From Lysobacterales bacterium (lineage in GTDB: Bacteria > Pseudomonadota > Gammaproteobacteria > Xanthomonadales > SZUA-5), in NCBI GenBank assembly GCA_022841325.1, contig JALHRS010000028.1, positions 1 through 64,000 on the forward strand: DNA of 64,000 nt. The letters are read 5' to 3'. The notes below the pieces were generated by a model. The model was not told the DNA's origin and did no database searches. It worked only from the letters and a program-made list of their open reading frames with translations. The stretch's first letter is position 1. Every line of letters starts with the position of its first letter. Position numbers and translations under genes: made by a program. This document shows positions 25,567 to 32,994 of the stretch, in pieces.

Positions 25567-26133
25567 ATGAAAGCCACCGACATCAAACGCGGCACCGTTG
25601 TTGAATACCAGGGCAAATACTGGTCGATTCGTGATGTGGAACGCAGCGCGCCGACCGGGCGTGGCGGCAACACGACTTTCCGTTTTGTCATGTACCAGGT
25701 GGGCACCGACATCAAGACTGACGTCAGCCTGCGCGCCGATGACGAGTTGACCGAGGCCGAGTTGCTGCGTCGCGACAGCACCTTCTCGTACATGGACGGC
25801 GACAACTACGTGTTCATGGACAACGAGGACTACACCCAGTACACGCTGTCGCCAGCGATGGTGGGTGATCTGCCGCTGTATTCGGCCGATGGCGCGCTGG
25901 AAGGCGTGCAACTGCTGCTGATCGACGGCGAGCCGGTGGGGCTGAAGTTGCCGCCTTCGGTGGAACTGGACGTTGTCGACACCGCACCCTACGTCAAGGG
26001 CGCCAGCGCCACCGGGCGGGCCAAGCCGGCCAAACTCTCGACCGGCCTCGAAATCCACGTGCCGGAGTACATCGAGAATGGCACGCGGGTGAAGGTCAAC
26101 ACCGAAACCGGCGAGTTCAGCGGCCGGGCCTGA
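25567..26133 (+). CDS. efpL: Elongation factor P-like protein EfpL (YeiP)
   Basis: 188 residues. It matches the YeiP/EfpL branch of EF-P over its length: IKRGTVVEYQGKYWSIRDVE, DGDNYVFMDNEDYTQYTLS, TAPYVKGASATGRAKPAKLSTGL and a short C-terminal beta domain. EF-P factors enter the ribosomal E site and help peptide-bond formation at proline-type stalls. The KOW loop tip reads APTGRGGNT, with arginine where EF-P has its modified lysine or arginine, as in EfpL. The frame is open far upstream through repeats, but homology starts at this ATG. The pyrimidine heptamers fill its ribosome-binding region. Confidence 0.93.
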   Translation: MKATDIKRGTVVEYQGKYWSIRDVERSAPTGRGGNTTFRFVMYQVGTDIKTDVSLRADDELTEAELLRRDSTFSYMDGDNYVFMDNEDYTQYTLSPAMVGDLPLYSADGALEGVQLLLIDGEPVGLKLPPSVELDVVDTAPYVKGASATGRAKPAKLSTGLEIHVPEYIENGTRVKVNTETGEFSGRA

Positions 26134-26249
26134 GAGCCGGTCCTGCAGCAGACTGTCCCCCGAAGTCGATCTTCAGCGTTCTACCTGAGGTAGTCCGAGG
26201 GCGCCGCACAGCGGCTCCCCGACGCTCCTGGAGGCAATGGAGGCTCGCC

Positions 26250-27290
26250 TTGAACCCATCGCCGGATGCCTGGCAAAAGCCGGATGCGAGCTCTGCCAGG
26301 TCCAGACTGGCCTGGAAGCTCCTTCGTCGATGGGCAACAAGCGCCCAGACCAGTCTGGACCTACCAAAGCAGTTCACACGCCTGTCGGCCATCCTCATGG
26401 CTGCACTTGGCCTGAGCTGCCTGACAGCCGCAGCCCAGACCCTGCCGCCGCATCCGCCACTGCGCGTCCTGATCCTCAGCGACGAGGTCAATCCGCACGG
26501 CCTGACGCCGGCCCAGCTGACCCAGCCCGGCGAAATCTCGGCGGCACTGGCGGCGACGCCCGCGCTCAACATCGACAGCAGCCCTGAGGCTCTGCTGGAA
26601 CTGCCCACCAACAGCATCGAGCAAGCGACCAGCCGATTGCTGCGGGCTCCGACCGATCCCCTGGCCTACGATGTGCTGATCTACTTCTCGCACCGCATCC
26701 CCGACGACGGCAACAACGTCGTGGCGCGCCAGGAGGCCTTCGTGGCGGCGGTGCAGCAATTCCTGCAGCAAGGCGGCGGCGTGGTTTCCTTCCACCATGG
26801 CATCTATCTGCTGCCCGGCAAGGAATCCATGCAGACACTGCTGGGTGCACAGGCCAGCGGCGCGGTGTTCTGGAATACCGTCGAGGGCCAGAACGTCATC
26901 AATGTCGCAGCGGAGCACTTCGTCAGCAGCAACGGCATCAGCTATCCCGCCGTGCTGAGCTACGCCGATCCAGCCAACGGCATCGCCGCCGGCAACTATC
27001 CGGCCTTCAACAACAGCCCGGACGAACGCTACCCGACCATGACCCGCCTGCCGGTCGGCGGATTCTTCCAGCCGCTGTTCGCCAGCAACTACAACCAGAA
27101 CGGTACCCAGCACCTGCTCGGCTACCAGCTGCGGCAGCCGACCTGGCAGGGCGTGGCCATCGTCTACCAGCCCGGCGAATACCAGCCCAACGCACTGACC
27201 CCCGGCAACAACTTCCAGATCCTGCTGAACGCCATCTGGTACAGCGCCGGCTTTGCCCGCTGGCCGGTGTTCGCCAATGGCTTTGAGTGA
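26250..27290 (+). CDS. Secreted ThuA-like (glutamine amidotransferase fold) protein
   Basis: 346 residues from a TTG with GGAGG 6 nt upstream; an ATG at 26397 is the alternative but lacks an RBS and cuts into the signal peptide. LRVLILSDEVNPHG, YDVLIYFSHRI, GGGVVSFHHGIYLLPG and the C-terminal NFQILLNAIWYSAG fit the ThuA/GATase1-like fold; no catalytic cysteine is evident. Residues about 16-40 are encoded by a TCCAGAC-family repeat (26298-26362). The hydrophobic signal (LSAILMAALGLSCLTAAAQ) follows. The protein ends FANGFE, a tail I associate with exported proteins of this order (from memory). Function unknown. Confidence 0.7.
   Translation: MNPSPDAWQKPDASSARSRLAWKLLRRWATSAQTSLDLPKQFTRLSAILMAALGLSCLTAAAQTLPPHPPLRVLILSDEVNPHGLTPAQLTQPGEISAALAATPALNIDSSPEALLELPTNSIEQATSRLLRAPTDPLAYDVLIYFSHRIPDDGNNVVARQEAFVAAVQQFLQQGGGVVSFHHGIYLLPGKESMQTLLGAQASGAVFWNTVEGQNVINVAAEHFVSSNGISYPAVLSYADPANGIAAGNYPAFNNSPDERYPTMTRLPVGGFFQPLFASNYNQNGTQHLLGYQLRQPTWQGVAIVYQPGEYQPNALTPGNNFQILLNAIWYSAGFARWPVFANGFE
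26298..26362. repeat. TCCAGAC-family inverted repeat
   Basis: Imperfect arms 26298-26320 and 26341-26362, homologous to 2701-2769. It lies inside the 5' part of the ThuA-like frame. Confidence 0.8.
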
Positions 27291-27352
27291 CGAGGACACG
27301 CAGCGGGGTCGGCGCGGTGAATACCCGGACCTGGCGCAGGTCGTTGGTCGAT

Positions 27353-27445
27353 TTTCAACGCGGAGAACGCAAAGGGGCGCAGAGAACGCAGAGTAGATCC
27401 AGAGATTTTCAGTAAAAACTACTCTGCGCGTTCTTCGCGTTGAAG
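27353..27445. repeat. Inverted repeat TCAACGCGGAGAACGC...GCGTTCTTCGCGTTGA
   Basis: Outer arms 27355-27370 and 27428-27443 with one mismatch; inner arms CGCAGAGTAG / CTACTCTGCG are perfect. It lies between convergent genes ending at 27290 and 27488 and may act as a bidirectional terminator. A relative is at 37472-37585. Confidence 0.8.
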
Positions 27446-27487
27446 CTCTCGCCCAGCAAATGCCGCCCGGCTGCGATCCTCGAATCG

Positions 27488-28282
27488 CTACACCGCGATC
27501 GGCGCCTTGATGGCGGGGTGCGACTGGTAGCCGATGATCTCGATGTCATCGAAGCTGAAATCCTCCAGCTGGCGCCGTGCCGGATTCAGTCTCAGTTGCG
27601 GCAGCGCGTAGGGTTCGCGGGTGAGCTGCAACTCCGCTTGCTGCAGATGATTCAGATACAGGTGCGCGTCACCCAGCGTGTGCACGAAATCGCCGGGAAC
27701 CAGATCACAGACCTGGGCCACCATGGCTGTCAGCAAGGCATAGGAAGCAATATTGAAGGGCACGCCGAGAAACACATCGGCGCTGCGCTGGTAGAGCTGG
27801 CAGGACAGGCGCCCATCCGCCACATAGAACTGGAACAGCGCGTGACAGGGCGCCAGCGCCATCGCTGGCAGATCGGCCGGATTCCAGGCGCTGACCAGCA
27901 ATCGACGTGAATCCGGGTTGCTGCGGATCTGGTTGATCACCTGTCCCAGCTGATCGATGGACTGTCCACCCGGCGCCGCCCACGAGCGCCACTGCTTGCC
28001 GTAGACCGGTCCCAGATCGCCGCTGGCATCGGCCCATTCGTCCCAGATGCTCACGCCGTGTTGCTGCAGATAGCCGACATTGGTATCGCCAGCGATGAAC
28101 CACAGCAGTTCGTGGATTATCGACTTCAGATGCAGTTTCTTGGTGGTGACCAGCGGAAACCCGTCGGCCAGATCAAAGCGCATCTGATAGCCGAAAACCG
28201 AACGCGTGCCGGTGCCGGTGCGGTCGGTCTTGACCGAGCCGTGGTCAAGGATGTGGCGGAGGAGCTGGTGGTATTGGTTCAT
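27488..28282 (-). CDS. thyA: Thymidylate synthase ThyA
   Basis: 264 residues, identical in length to E. coli ThyA. It methylates dUMP to dTMP with methylenetetrahydrofolate. Visible motifs: [19 protein letters not shown], the catalytic cysteine in [42 protein letters not shown] and the conserved C-terminus ending KAPIAV. On the coding strand a CCTTTTT/CCCCTTT-type heptamer tract ends about 6 nt before the ATG and no Shine-Dalgarno is present. lgt lies 300 bp upstream in the same direction, the common lgt-thyA order. Confidence 0.97.
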   Translation of the reverse strand: MNQYHQLLRHILDHGSVKTDRTGTGTRSVFGYQMRFDLADGFPLVTTKKLHLKSIIHELLWFIAGDTNVGYLQQHGVSIWDEWADASGDLGPVYGKQWRSWAAPGGQSIDQLGQVINQIRSNPDSRRLLVSAWNPADLPAMALAPCHALFQFYVADGRLSCQLYQRSADVFLGVPFNIASYALLTAMVAQVCDLVPGDFVHTLGDAHLYLNHLQQAELQLTREPYALPQLRLNPARRQLEDFSFDDIEIIGYQSHPAIKAPIAV

Positions 28283-28288
28283 CGAGAG

Positions 28289-28323
28289 CGGGGAAAGGGG
28301 AGAAGGAAAAAGGAAAAGGGGAA
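28289..28323. repeat. Purine heptamer tract upstream of thyA
   Basis: Units GGGGAAA, GGGGAGA, AGGAAAA, AGGAAAA, GGGGAAA on plus, i.e. pyrimidine-rich on the thyA strand. Opposite partner at 28586-28613. Confidence 0.85.
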
Positions 28324-28411
28324 AGCACGGGACGCATGGGGGCGGCGGCCCGGCGGCGAGCCTTGCGTGCTTTGGTGCGCTCTCCAGGAAACCAACATGT
28401 CAATTGTTGAT

Positions 28412-28496
28412 GCGTCATTGCGAGGAGCGTAGCGACGAAGCAATCCAGCGCTGTGCGGCATGATCCTGGATTGCTTCGCTGCGCTCGCAATGACGC
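28412..28496. repeat. Inverted repeat, CATTGCGA family
   Basis: Arms 28412-28448 and 28467-28496, the third copy of this family. As in the SDR-efpL gap, it lies between opposed GGGAAAA-type heptamer tracts. Confidence 0.88.
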
Positions 28497-28582
28497 CGGG
28501 GCTAGTGACCCGCAGGCAGCGTCGCGCCGACACATCAGAGGCAAGCGGGAAGTCCGCGCAGACGCCGGCTGCTGCTCCGCTA

Positions 28583-29458
28583 CTACCCTTTTCCATTTTC
28601 CATTTCCCCTTTTCCTGCCTGGCCGCTGATTCTCGGCCACAGCAGCAGGCCCACACCCAGCAGCACCATCGGGGTGGACAGCAGCTGGCCCATGGTCAGC
28701 CAGCCCCAGGCCAGATAGCCGATGTTGGCATCGGGCTCACGGACGGACTCCACGGCAATGCGGCCGATGCCGTAGACGATCAGGAACACGCCGGACGTAG
28801 CCATCAGCGGCCGTGGCTTGCGCGAGAACCACCAGACGATGGCGAACAGGACCATGCCTTCCCAGAAGGCCTGATAGAGCTGCGAGGGATGCCGGGCTTC
28901 GCCCAGCAACTGCCCCTGCGCGACCAGGGCCTGGATCTGCTCAACCGTGTACGGCCCGCCCGGCACGGCATGTGGAAAGATCACACCCCAGGGCAGATCG
29001 GTCTTGTGTCCCCATAACTCGCCGCCGATGAAATTGCCGATGCGTCCCAAGCCGAGGCCGATCGGCACGATGGGTGCAATGAAATCGTAGATGCCAAACA
29101 CGGCGTGGCCATGCTTGCGCGCATACCAGCCCACCGCCACCAGCACACCCAGCAGGCCTCCATGGAAACTCATGCCGCCTTCCCAGACGCGCACCAGCAT
29201 CAGCGGATCGGCCAGGAATTCATCGAAGTGATAGAACACCACCGAGCCCAGGCGGCCACCGATGATGACGCCGAGCATGCCGTAGAAAATGATGTCTTCG
29301 ATCTGCTCCGGCTTGAAACCACGCCAGCTCTCGGCCGCGCGCCGGCGCGCCAGCAGGAAGGCAGCCACACCGGCAGCCAGATACATCAGCCCGTACCAGC
29401 GGATCGCCAGCGGCCCGAGCTGCAAGGCAACCGGATCAATATCGTGAATGAAGGGCAT
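28583..29458 (-). CDS. lgt: Prolipoprotein diacylglyceryl transferase Lgt
   Basis: 291 residues with seven expected membrane helices. Lgt moves diacylglycerol from phosphatidylglycerol to the lipobox cysteine of prolipoproteins. Signature GRIGNFIGGELWG is present, with the essential His in SFHGGLLG and the C-terminal helix ending LLGVGLLLWPRI. The last ~10 residues (AGKGEMENGKG) are translated from the heptamer tract at 28586-28613, so the original stop has been replaced by repeat sequence. Start ATG at 29458 gives the usual N-terminus (MPFIHDIDPVAL). Confidence 0.96.
   Translation of the reverse strand: MPFIHDIDPVALQLGPLAIRWYGLMYLAAGVAAFLLARRRAAESWRGFKPEQIEDIIFYGMLGVIIGGRLGSVVFYHFDEFLADPLMLVRVWEGGMSFHGGLLGVLVAVGWYARKHGHAVFGIYDFIAPIVPIGLGLGRIGNFIGGELWGHKTDLPWGVIFPHAVPGGPYTVEQIQALVAQGQLLGEARHPSQLYQAFWEGMVLFAIVWWFSRKPRPLMATSGVFLIVYGIGRIAVESVREPDANIGYLAWGWLTMGQLLSTPMVLLGVGLLLWPRISGQAGKGEMENGKG
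28586..28613 (-). repeat. GGGAAAA-type heptamer tract encoding the Lgt tail
   Basis: On plus: CCCTTTT, CCATTTT, CCATTTC, CCCTTTT. It is read in frame as the C-terminal residues of Lgt, with the stop directly after it. Confidence 0.85.
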
Positions 29459-29539
29459 CAGGAAGGTCGGCAGCGGGACGGGATCAGCACCGAATCATAG
29501 GCGATGATCGGCAGGATCAGGGTTCGGCGCCCGGCTTTG

Positions 29540-29595
29540 GTAGGTCCAGACTTGTCTGGACGCTTTCGAGCCATTGGCCACCGAGCGTCCAGACC
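29540..29595. repeat. TCCAGAC-family element with truncated right arm
   Basis: The left arm 29540-29564 is identical to the arm at 2701-2725; the right arm (29585-29595) keeps only GCGTCCAGACC. Confidence 0.85.
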
Positions 29596-29677
29596 ATGCG
29601 CCTTGCAGGACACCCGAGTACCGCGAGGCTGATCGCAAGCATCCAATCGCATCGCCAGATCGTGTGCAGAAGCAGGA

Positions 29678-29832
29678 CGCAAAGGACACGAAGGAAAAGC
29701 AGAAAGGACGCAGAGAACAGCAATGCAGTCGGATGGAGTCGCGAGGCGCGGACCCGTCGGCGCGCAGTCCCGACCATGCATTTCTTTCCTGCTCTTCTTT
29801 CTGCTTTTCCTTCGCGTACTTGGCGTCCCGCT
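29678..29832. repeat. Inverted repeat GGACGCAAAGGACACGAAGG...
   Basis: Arms 29678-29712 and about 29798-29832 share an exact core (CGAAGGAAAAGCAGAAAG and its complement). The ~85-bp interior has no open reading frame of note. Confidence 0.75.
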
Positions 29833-29858
29833 CTCTACTCCAAGGCTGCAGCGCGCGC

Positions 29859-31052
29859 TCATGGCCGCCGCACTTCCGCCAGGAATCCCTTCAGGTACTC
29901 GGTTTCAGGCATGCCCGGATGGATCGGGTGATCGGCCGATTGCGCCAGACGCCTGAGCACGCGCAGCCGCACGCCCAGGGCACAGGCGGCGCGGTTCAGG
30001 GCATCGAGCAGGGCATCGGCGCTGAAGTGATGCGAACACGAGCAGCTGACGATCAGGCCACCGTCGGTGACCAGCTTCAGCGCGGCTTCGTTGATGCGCC
30101 GGTAGGCCAGCGTGCCGGCCTCGGCATCCTTCTTGCGCTTGATGAAGGCCGGGGGATCCACCACGACGACATCGAAGCGTTCGCCGGCATCCCGCAACTG
30201 CCGGCAGGCGTCGAAGGCATCCGCGTCCAGCACCGACACCCGATCGCCGACGCCACTGGCCTTAGCATTGCGCTGCACCGCTTCCAGCGCGGCGCCGGAA
30301 CTGTCGACGCACAACGCCGAATGGGCGCCGTGAGCGGCGCTGCACACGCCCCAACCGCCGCCATAACTGAACAGATCGAGCACGCGCGCACCGGCCACGA
30401 AGGGCATCAGCGCCGCGCGATTGTCGCGCTGATCGAAGAACCATCCGGTCTTCTGTCCGGAGATCGGCGAAATGCCGAAGCGCGCGCCGTTCTCTTCGAT
30501 CCAGATCGGTTCGACAACCTCCCCAAAAGCGACGACGACTTCGCGTGGCAGGCCTTCCAGTTCACGTCCGGCCGCATCGTTGCGCCAGACCAGCGCCTCG
30601 ACGCCGTTGATCTGGCGCAGCTCATCGGCAATTTCGTCCGCCAGGACGGCCATGCCCGCCGTACCCAGCTGCGCCGACAGCAGCGGCCCATAACGATCGA
30701 CCACCAGACCGGGCAAGCCATCACTTTCACCGAAGATCAGCCGACCAGCCTGAGCGACACCCAGGCGCTGACGCATGGCCAGCGCGCCCTGAATGCGCTG
30801 GCGCAGCCAGGCCCGCACGTCGAAGCCGTCGGAGGGCGCGTGCAGCAAACGACCGGCAATCAGCACATTGGGATTGACGTAGGCCGCACCCAGACTGCGG
30901 CCCCTGGCGGTGATCAGCTCGACCTGTTGCCCAGCCTGCAGGCCCAGCGCCCCGAGCTTGCCCTCGAATTCATTGGCGTAGACCCAGGAATGCCCCAGGC
31001 GCAAACGACGTTCGGCCTCGGGTTTGAGGCGCAAGCTGCGCAGAGCGGACAT
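29859..31052 (-). CDS. rlmI: 23S rRNA (cytosine-C5) methyltransferase RlmI family
   Basis: 397 residues against 396 in E. coli RlmI, which methylates C1962 of 23S rRNA. N-terminal PUA domain (LRLKPEAERRLRLGHSWVYANEFEG), EEI-like linker domain, then the Rossmann methyltransferase with RVLDLFSYGGGWGV, VDPPAF and the catalytic cysteine region SCSCSHHF. The ATG at 31052 matches the family N-terminus. On this strand GCTAGGAT lies 29 nt before the ATG and a C-rich heptamer tract lies upstream of it, the same layout as mfd. Confidence 0.95.
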   Translation of the reverse strand: MSALRSLRLKPEAERRLRLGHSWVYANEFEGKLGALGLQAGQQVELITARGRSLGAAYVNPNVLIAGRLLHAPSDGFDVRAWLRQRIQGALAMRQRLGVAQAGRLIFGESDGLPGLVVDRYGPLLSAQLGTAGMAVLADEIADELRQINGVEALVWRNDAAGRELEGLPREVVVAFGEVVEPIWIEENGARFGISPISGQKTGWFFDQRDNRAALMPFVAGARVLDLFSYGGGWGVCSAAHGAHSALCVDSSGAALEAVQRNAKASGVGDRVSVLDADAFDACRQLRDAGERFDVVVVDPPAFIKRKKDAEAGTLAYRRINEAALKLVTDGGLIVSCSCSHHFSADALLDALNRAACALGVRLRVLRRLAQSADHPIHPGMPETEYLKGFLAEVRRP

Positions 31053-31119
31053 GGACTGGGCCTTGAGCGGTGGGAAGACGCATCCTAGCCGGATGCGGCG
31101 GATGGCGGGGCGCGGAAAC

Positions 31120-31147
31120 GGGGCACGGGGCACGGGGCACGGGGCAC
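31120..31147 (+). repeat. (GGGGCAC)4 heptamer tract
   Basis: Four perfect units between divergent genes. Relative to rlmI it is the C-rich inverse form and lies upstream of its putative -10. Confidence 0.92.
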
Positions 31148-31210
31148 GGGAAAGGCTCGCATCCTTGGGTAGCCAGCCGGGCCGGAGGTTTGGCGGTTGC
31201 GCAGCCCTGC

Positions 31211-31235
31211 CTGTGGGAGCGGACTCTGTCCGCGA
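31211..31235 (+). repeat. Single arm of the TGTGGGAGCGGA REP
   Basis: Matches the left arm of the doublet at 24283-24307; no partner arm is nearby. Confidence 0.85.
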
Positions 31236-31470
31236 TCGCCCGCCCGGCCGGCACCGGCTCCGCGGAGGGCCGCGTGCCTGCGCGGCCGCTCTCGGTCTTC
31301 GGCAACGTCAAGAGCGGCGCCGCAGCGCGGCGCCCTCCAGAAGCGCCGCACTGCCGGTTGCGACCGGCGCCACAACCTCCCGCCCCGCGCTGCATACGTT
31401 TGCACGCGCCGGCACAGCGCGTTCAGGCTTTTACACTCTCATGCAGTTGTCCTGGACACTGCATCCGGCC

Positions 31471-32877
31471 ATGAATACGACCCTGATCCGACTGCTGCTG
31501 TTGCTGGTCGCGCTGACCCTCACCCGCTCAGGCAGCGCCGAAGTCATGCTGCACGCCTTCAACTGGCGCTATGCCGACGTTGCGGCCCAGGCTTCGTCGA
31601 TCAAGGCTGAGGGCTACGCCAGTGTGCTGGTGTCACCGCCGCTGAGATCCGAAGGCAACGCCTGGTGGGCGCGCTATCAGCCACAGGATTTTCGCCTGAT
31701 CGACAATCCGCTCGGCAATACCGAGGACTTCCGCGCCATGTCCGGGCAACTGGCGGCGGTCGGCCTGCGCCTGTATGCAGACATCGTCATCAACCATATG
31801 GCCAACGAGGCCGGGCAGCGACCGGATCTCAACTATCCGGGTTCGCGGGTGCTGGCGATCTATGCATCCAGTCCCGCCTATTTCGAGCGCCAGCGCCTGT
31901 TCGGCGATCTCTCCGTCAATCTGTATTCGGGCAACGACTTCCACGAGGCGCGCTGTATCCAGGATTACAACCACGTCTTCCAGGTGCAGAACTGGCGCCT
32001 GTGCGGCGGTGGTGGCGATCCGGGACTCCCTGATCTAGGCGACGGCAATGTTGCCGTCGCCGCTCAGCGCAGTTATCTGCGGGCACTGAAGAGCCTGGGT
32101 GTCAGCGGCTTTCGCATCGATGCCGCCAAGCACATGAGCCTCAAGCAGCTGGCGCGGATCTTCACCCCGGACATCACCGACGGCATGCTGATCTTCGGCG
32201 AACTGATCACCGGCGGTGGCGTCGGCAACATCGAATACGAGCGCTTTCTGGCGCCCTGGCTGGCCCAGACCACGCACAGCGCCTACGACTTCCCGCTGCA
32301 CGCCAGCCTGCGCCAGGGTTTCGGTTTCGGCGGCGACCTGGCCATACTGGCTGATCCCGTGCGCACCGGTCAGGCGCTGGCCGATGACCGCGCAATCACC
32401 TTTGCACTCACCCACGACATGCCCAACAACGCCGGCTTTCGCGGCCTGCTGCTGGACCCGGTCGACGAGACCCTGGCCTACGCCTATCTGCTGGGACGCG
32501 CCGGTGGGATACCGATGGTCTACAGCGATCACAACGAGAGCGGTGATGGCCGCTGGATCGACGCCTACCTGCGCGCCGATCTCGCTGCGATGATCGGCTT
32601 TCACAATCGCACGGCCGGCAGTGACATGCGCATGCTGGCAGCTGGACCCTGCTTCCTGCTATTCCGACGCGGCGTGCTCGGAATGGTGGGCATCAACAAG
32701 TGCGGCAATGCCGTCGAGATCGATCTGGATTTCTCCGCCGCCAAGCTCCTTGGGCAACGAAATTACCGTGACGTGCTGAGCGGGCACCTGTTGCGCATCG
32801 ATCACGACAATGAGCGCATCAGTCTGCCGCCTCGCAGCGCCCGTATGTGGATGCTTCAGGATGATCTGCGTCGCTAG
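31471..32877 (+). CDS. Secreted GH13 alpha-amylase
   Basis: 468 residues from the ATG at 31471, which starts a signal peptide (MNTTLIRLLLLLVALTLTRSGSA). GH13 motifs in order: DIVINHMAN (region I), GFRIDAAKHM with the nucleophile Asp (II), LIFGELITG with the acid Glu (III) and FALTHDMPNN with the third Asp (IV). A small C-terminal beta domain follows (RSARMWML near the end). It should hydrolyse alpha-1,4-glucans outside the cytoplasm. No other glycogen or maltose genes are nearby. A second ATG at 31441 is possible. Confidence 0.92.
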   Translation: MNTTLIRLLLLLVALTLTRSGSAEVMLHAFNWRYADVAAQASSIKAEGYASVLVSPPLRSEGNAWWARYQPQDFRLIDNPLGNTEDFRAMSGQLAAVGLRLYADIVINHMANEAGQRPDLNYPGSRVLAIYASSPAYFERQRLFGDLSVNLYSGNDFHEARCIQDYNHVFQVQNWRLCGGGGDPGLPDLGDGNVAVAAQRSYLRALKSLGVSGFRIDAAKHMSLKQLARIFTPDITDGMLIFGELITGGGVGNIEYERFLAPWLAQTTHSAYDFPLHASLRQGFGFGGDLAILADPVRTGQALADDRAITFALTHDMPNNAGFRGLLLDPVDETLAYAYLLGRAGGIPMVYSDHNESGDGRWIDAYLRADLAAMIGFHNRTAGSDMRMLAAGPCFLLFRRGVLGMVGINKCGNAVEIDLDFSAAKLLGQRNYRDVLSGHLLRIDHDNERISLPPRSARMWMLQDDLRR

Positions 32878-32994
32878 CCCCGGTGCCAGATAGGGTCGAG
32901 AGCAGATCGTTCCCCGACCCCACTCTGCAGCAAATAGCCAATCGACACACTCAGGCTGAAAAAAACTGGCAGCGACCAAGTACACTTCGGAACG

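Larger units (their letters stand above)
29459..29858. other. Repeat-filled gap between lgt and rlmI
   Basis: No gene seen. It contains a TCCAGAC element (29540-29595) and a larger inverted repeat (29678-29832). Confidence 0.7.
31053..31470. other. Divergent rlmI-amylase intergenic region
   Basis: No gene seen. It carries GCTAGGAT on minus (31089-31082), a (GGGGCAC)4 tract (31120-31147), a single REP arm (31211-31235), a GC-rich stretch, and TTTTACACTC just before 31441 that could be part of the amylase promoter. Confidence 0.6.

Noticed and set aside
29678-29832. Small insertion sequence between lgt and rlmI
   Set aside because: Only inverted ends and ~85 bp between them; no transposase frame and no clear target duplication.
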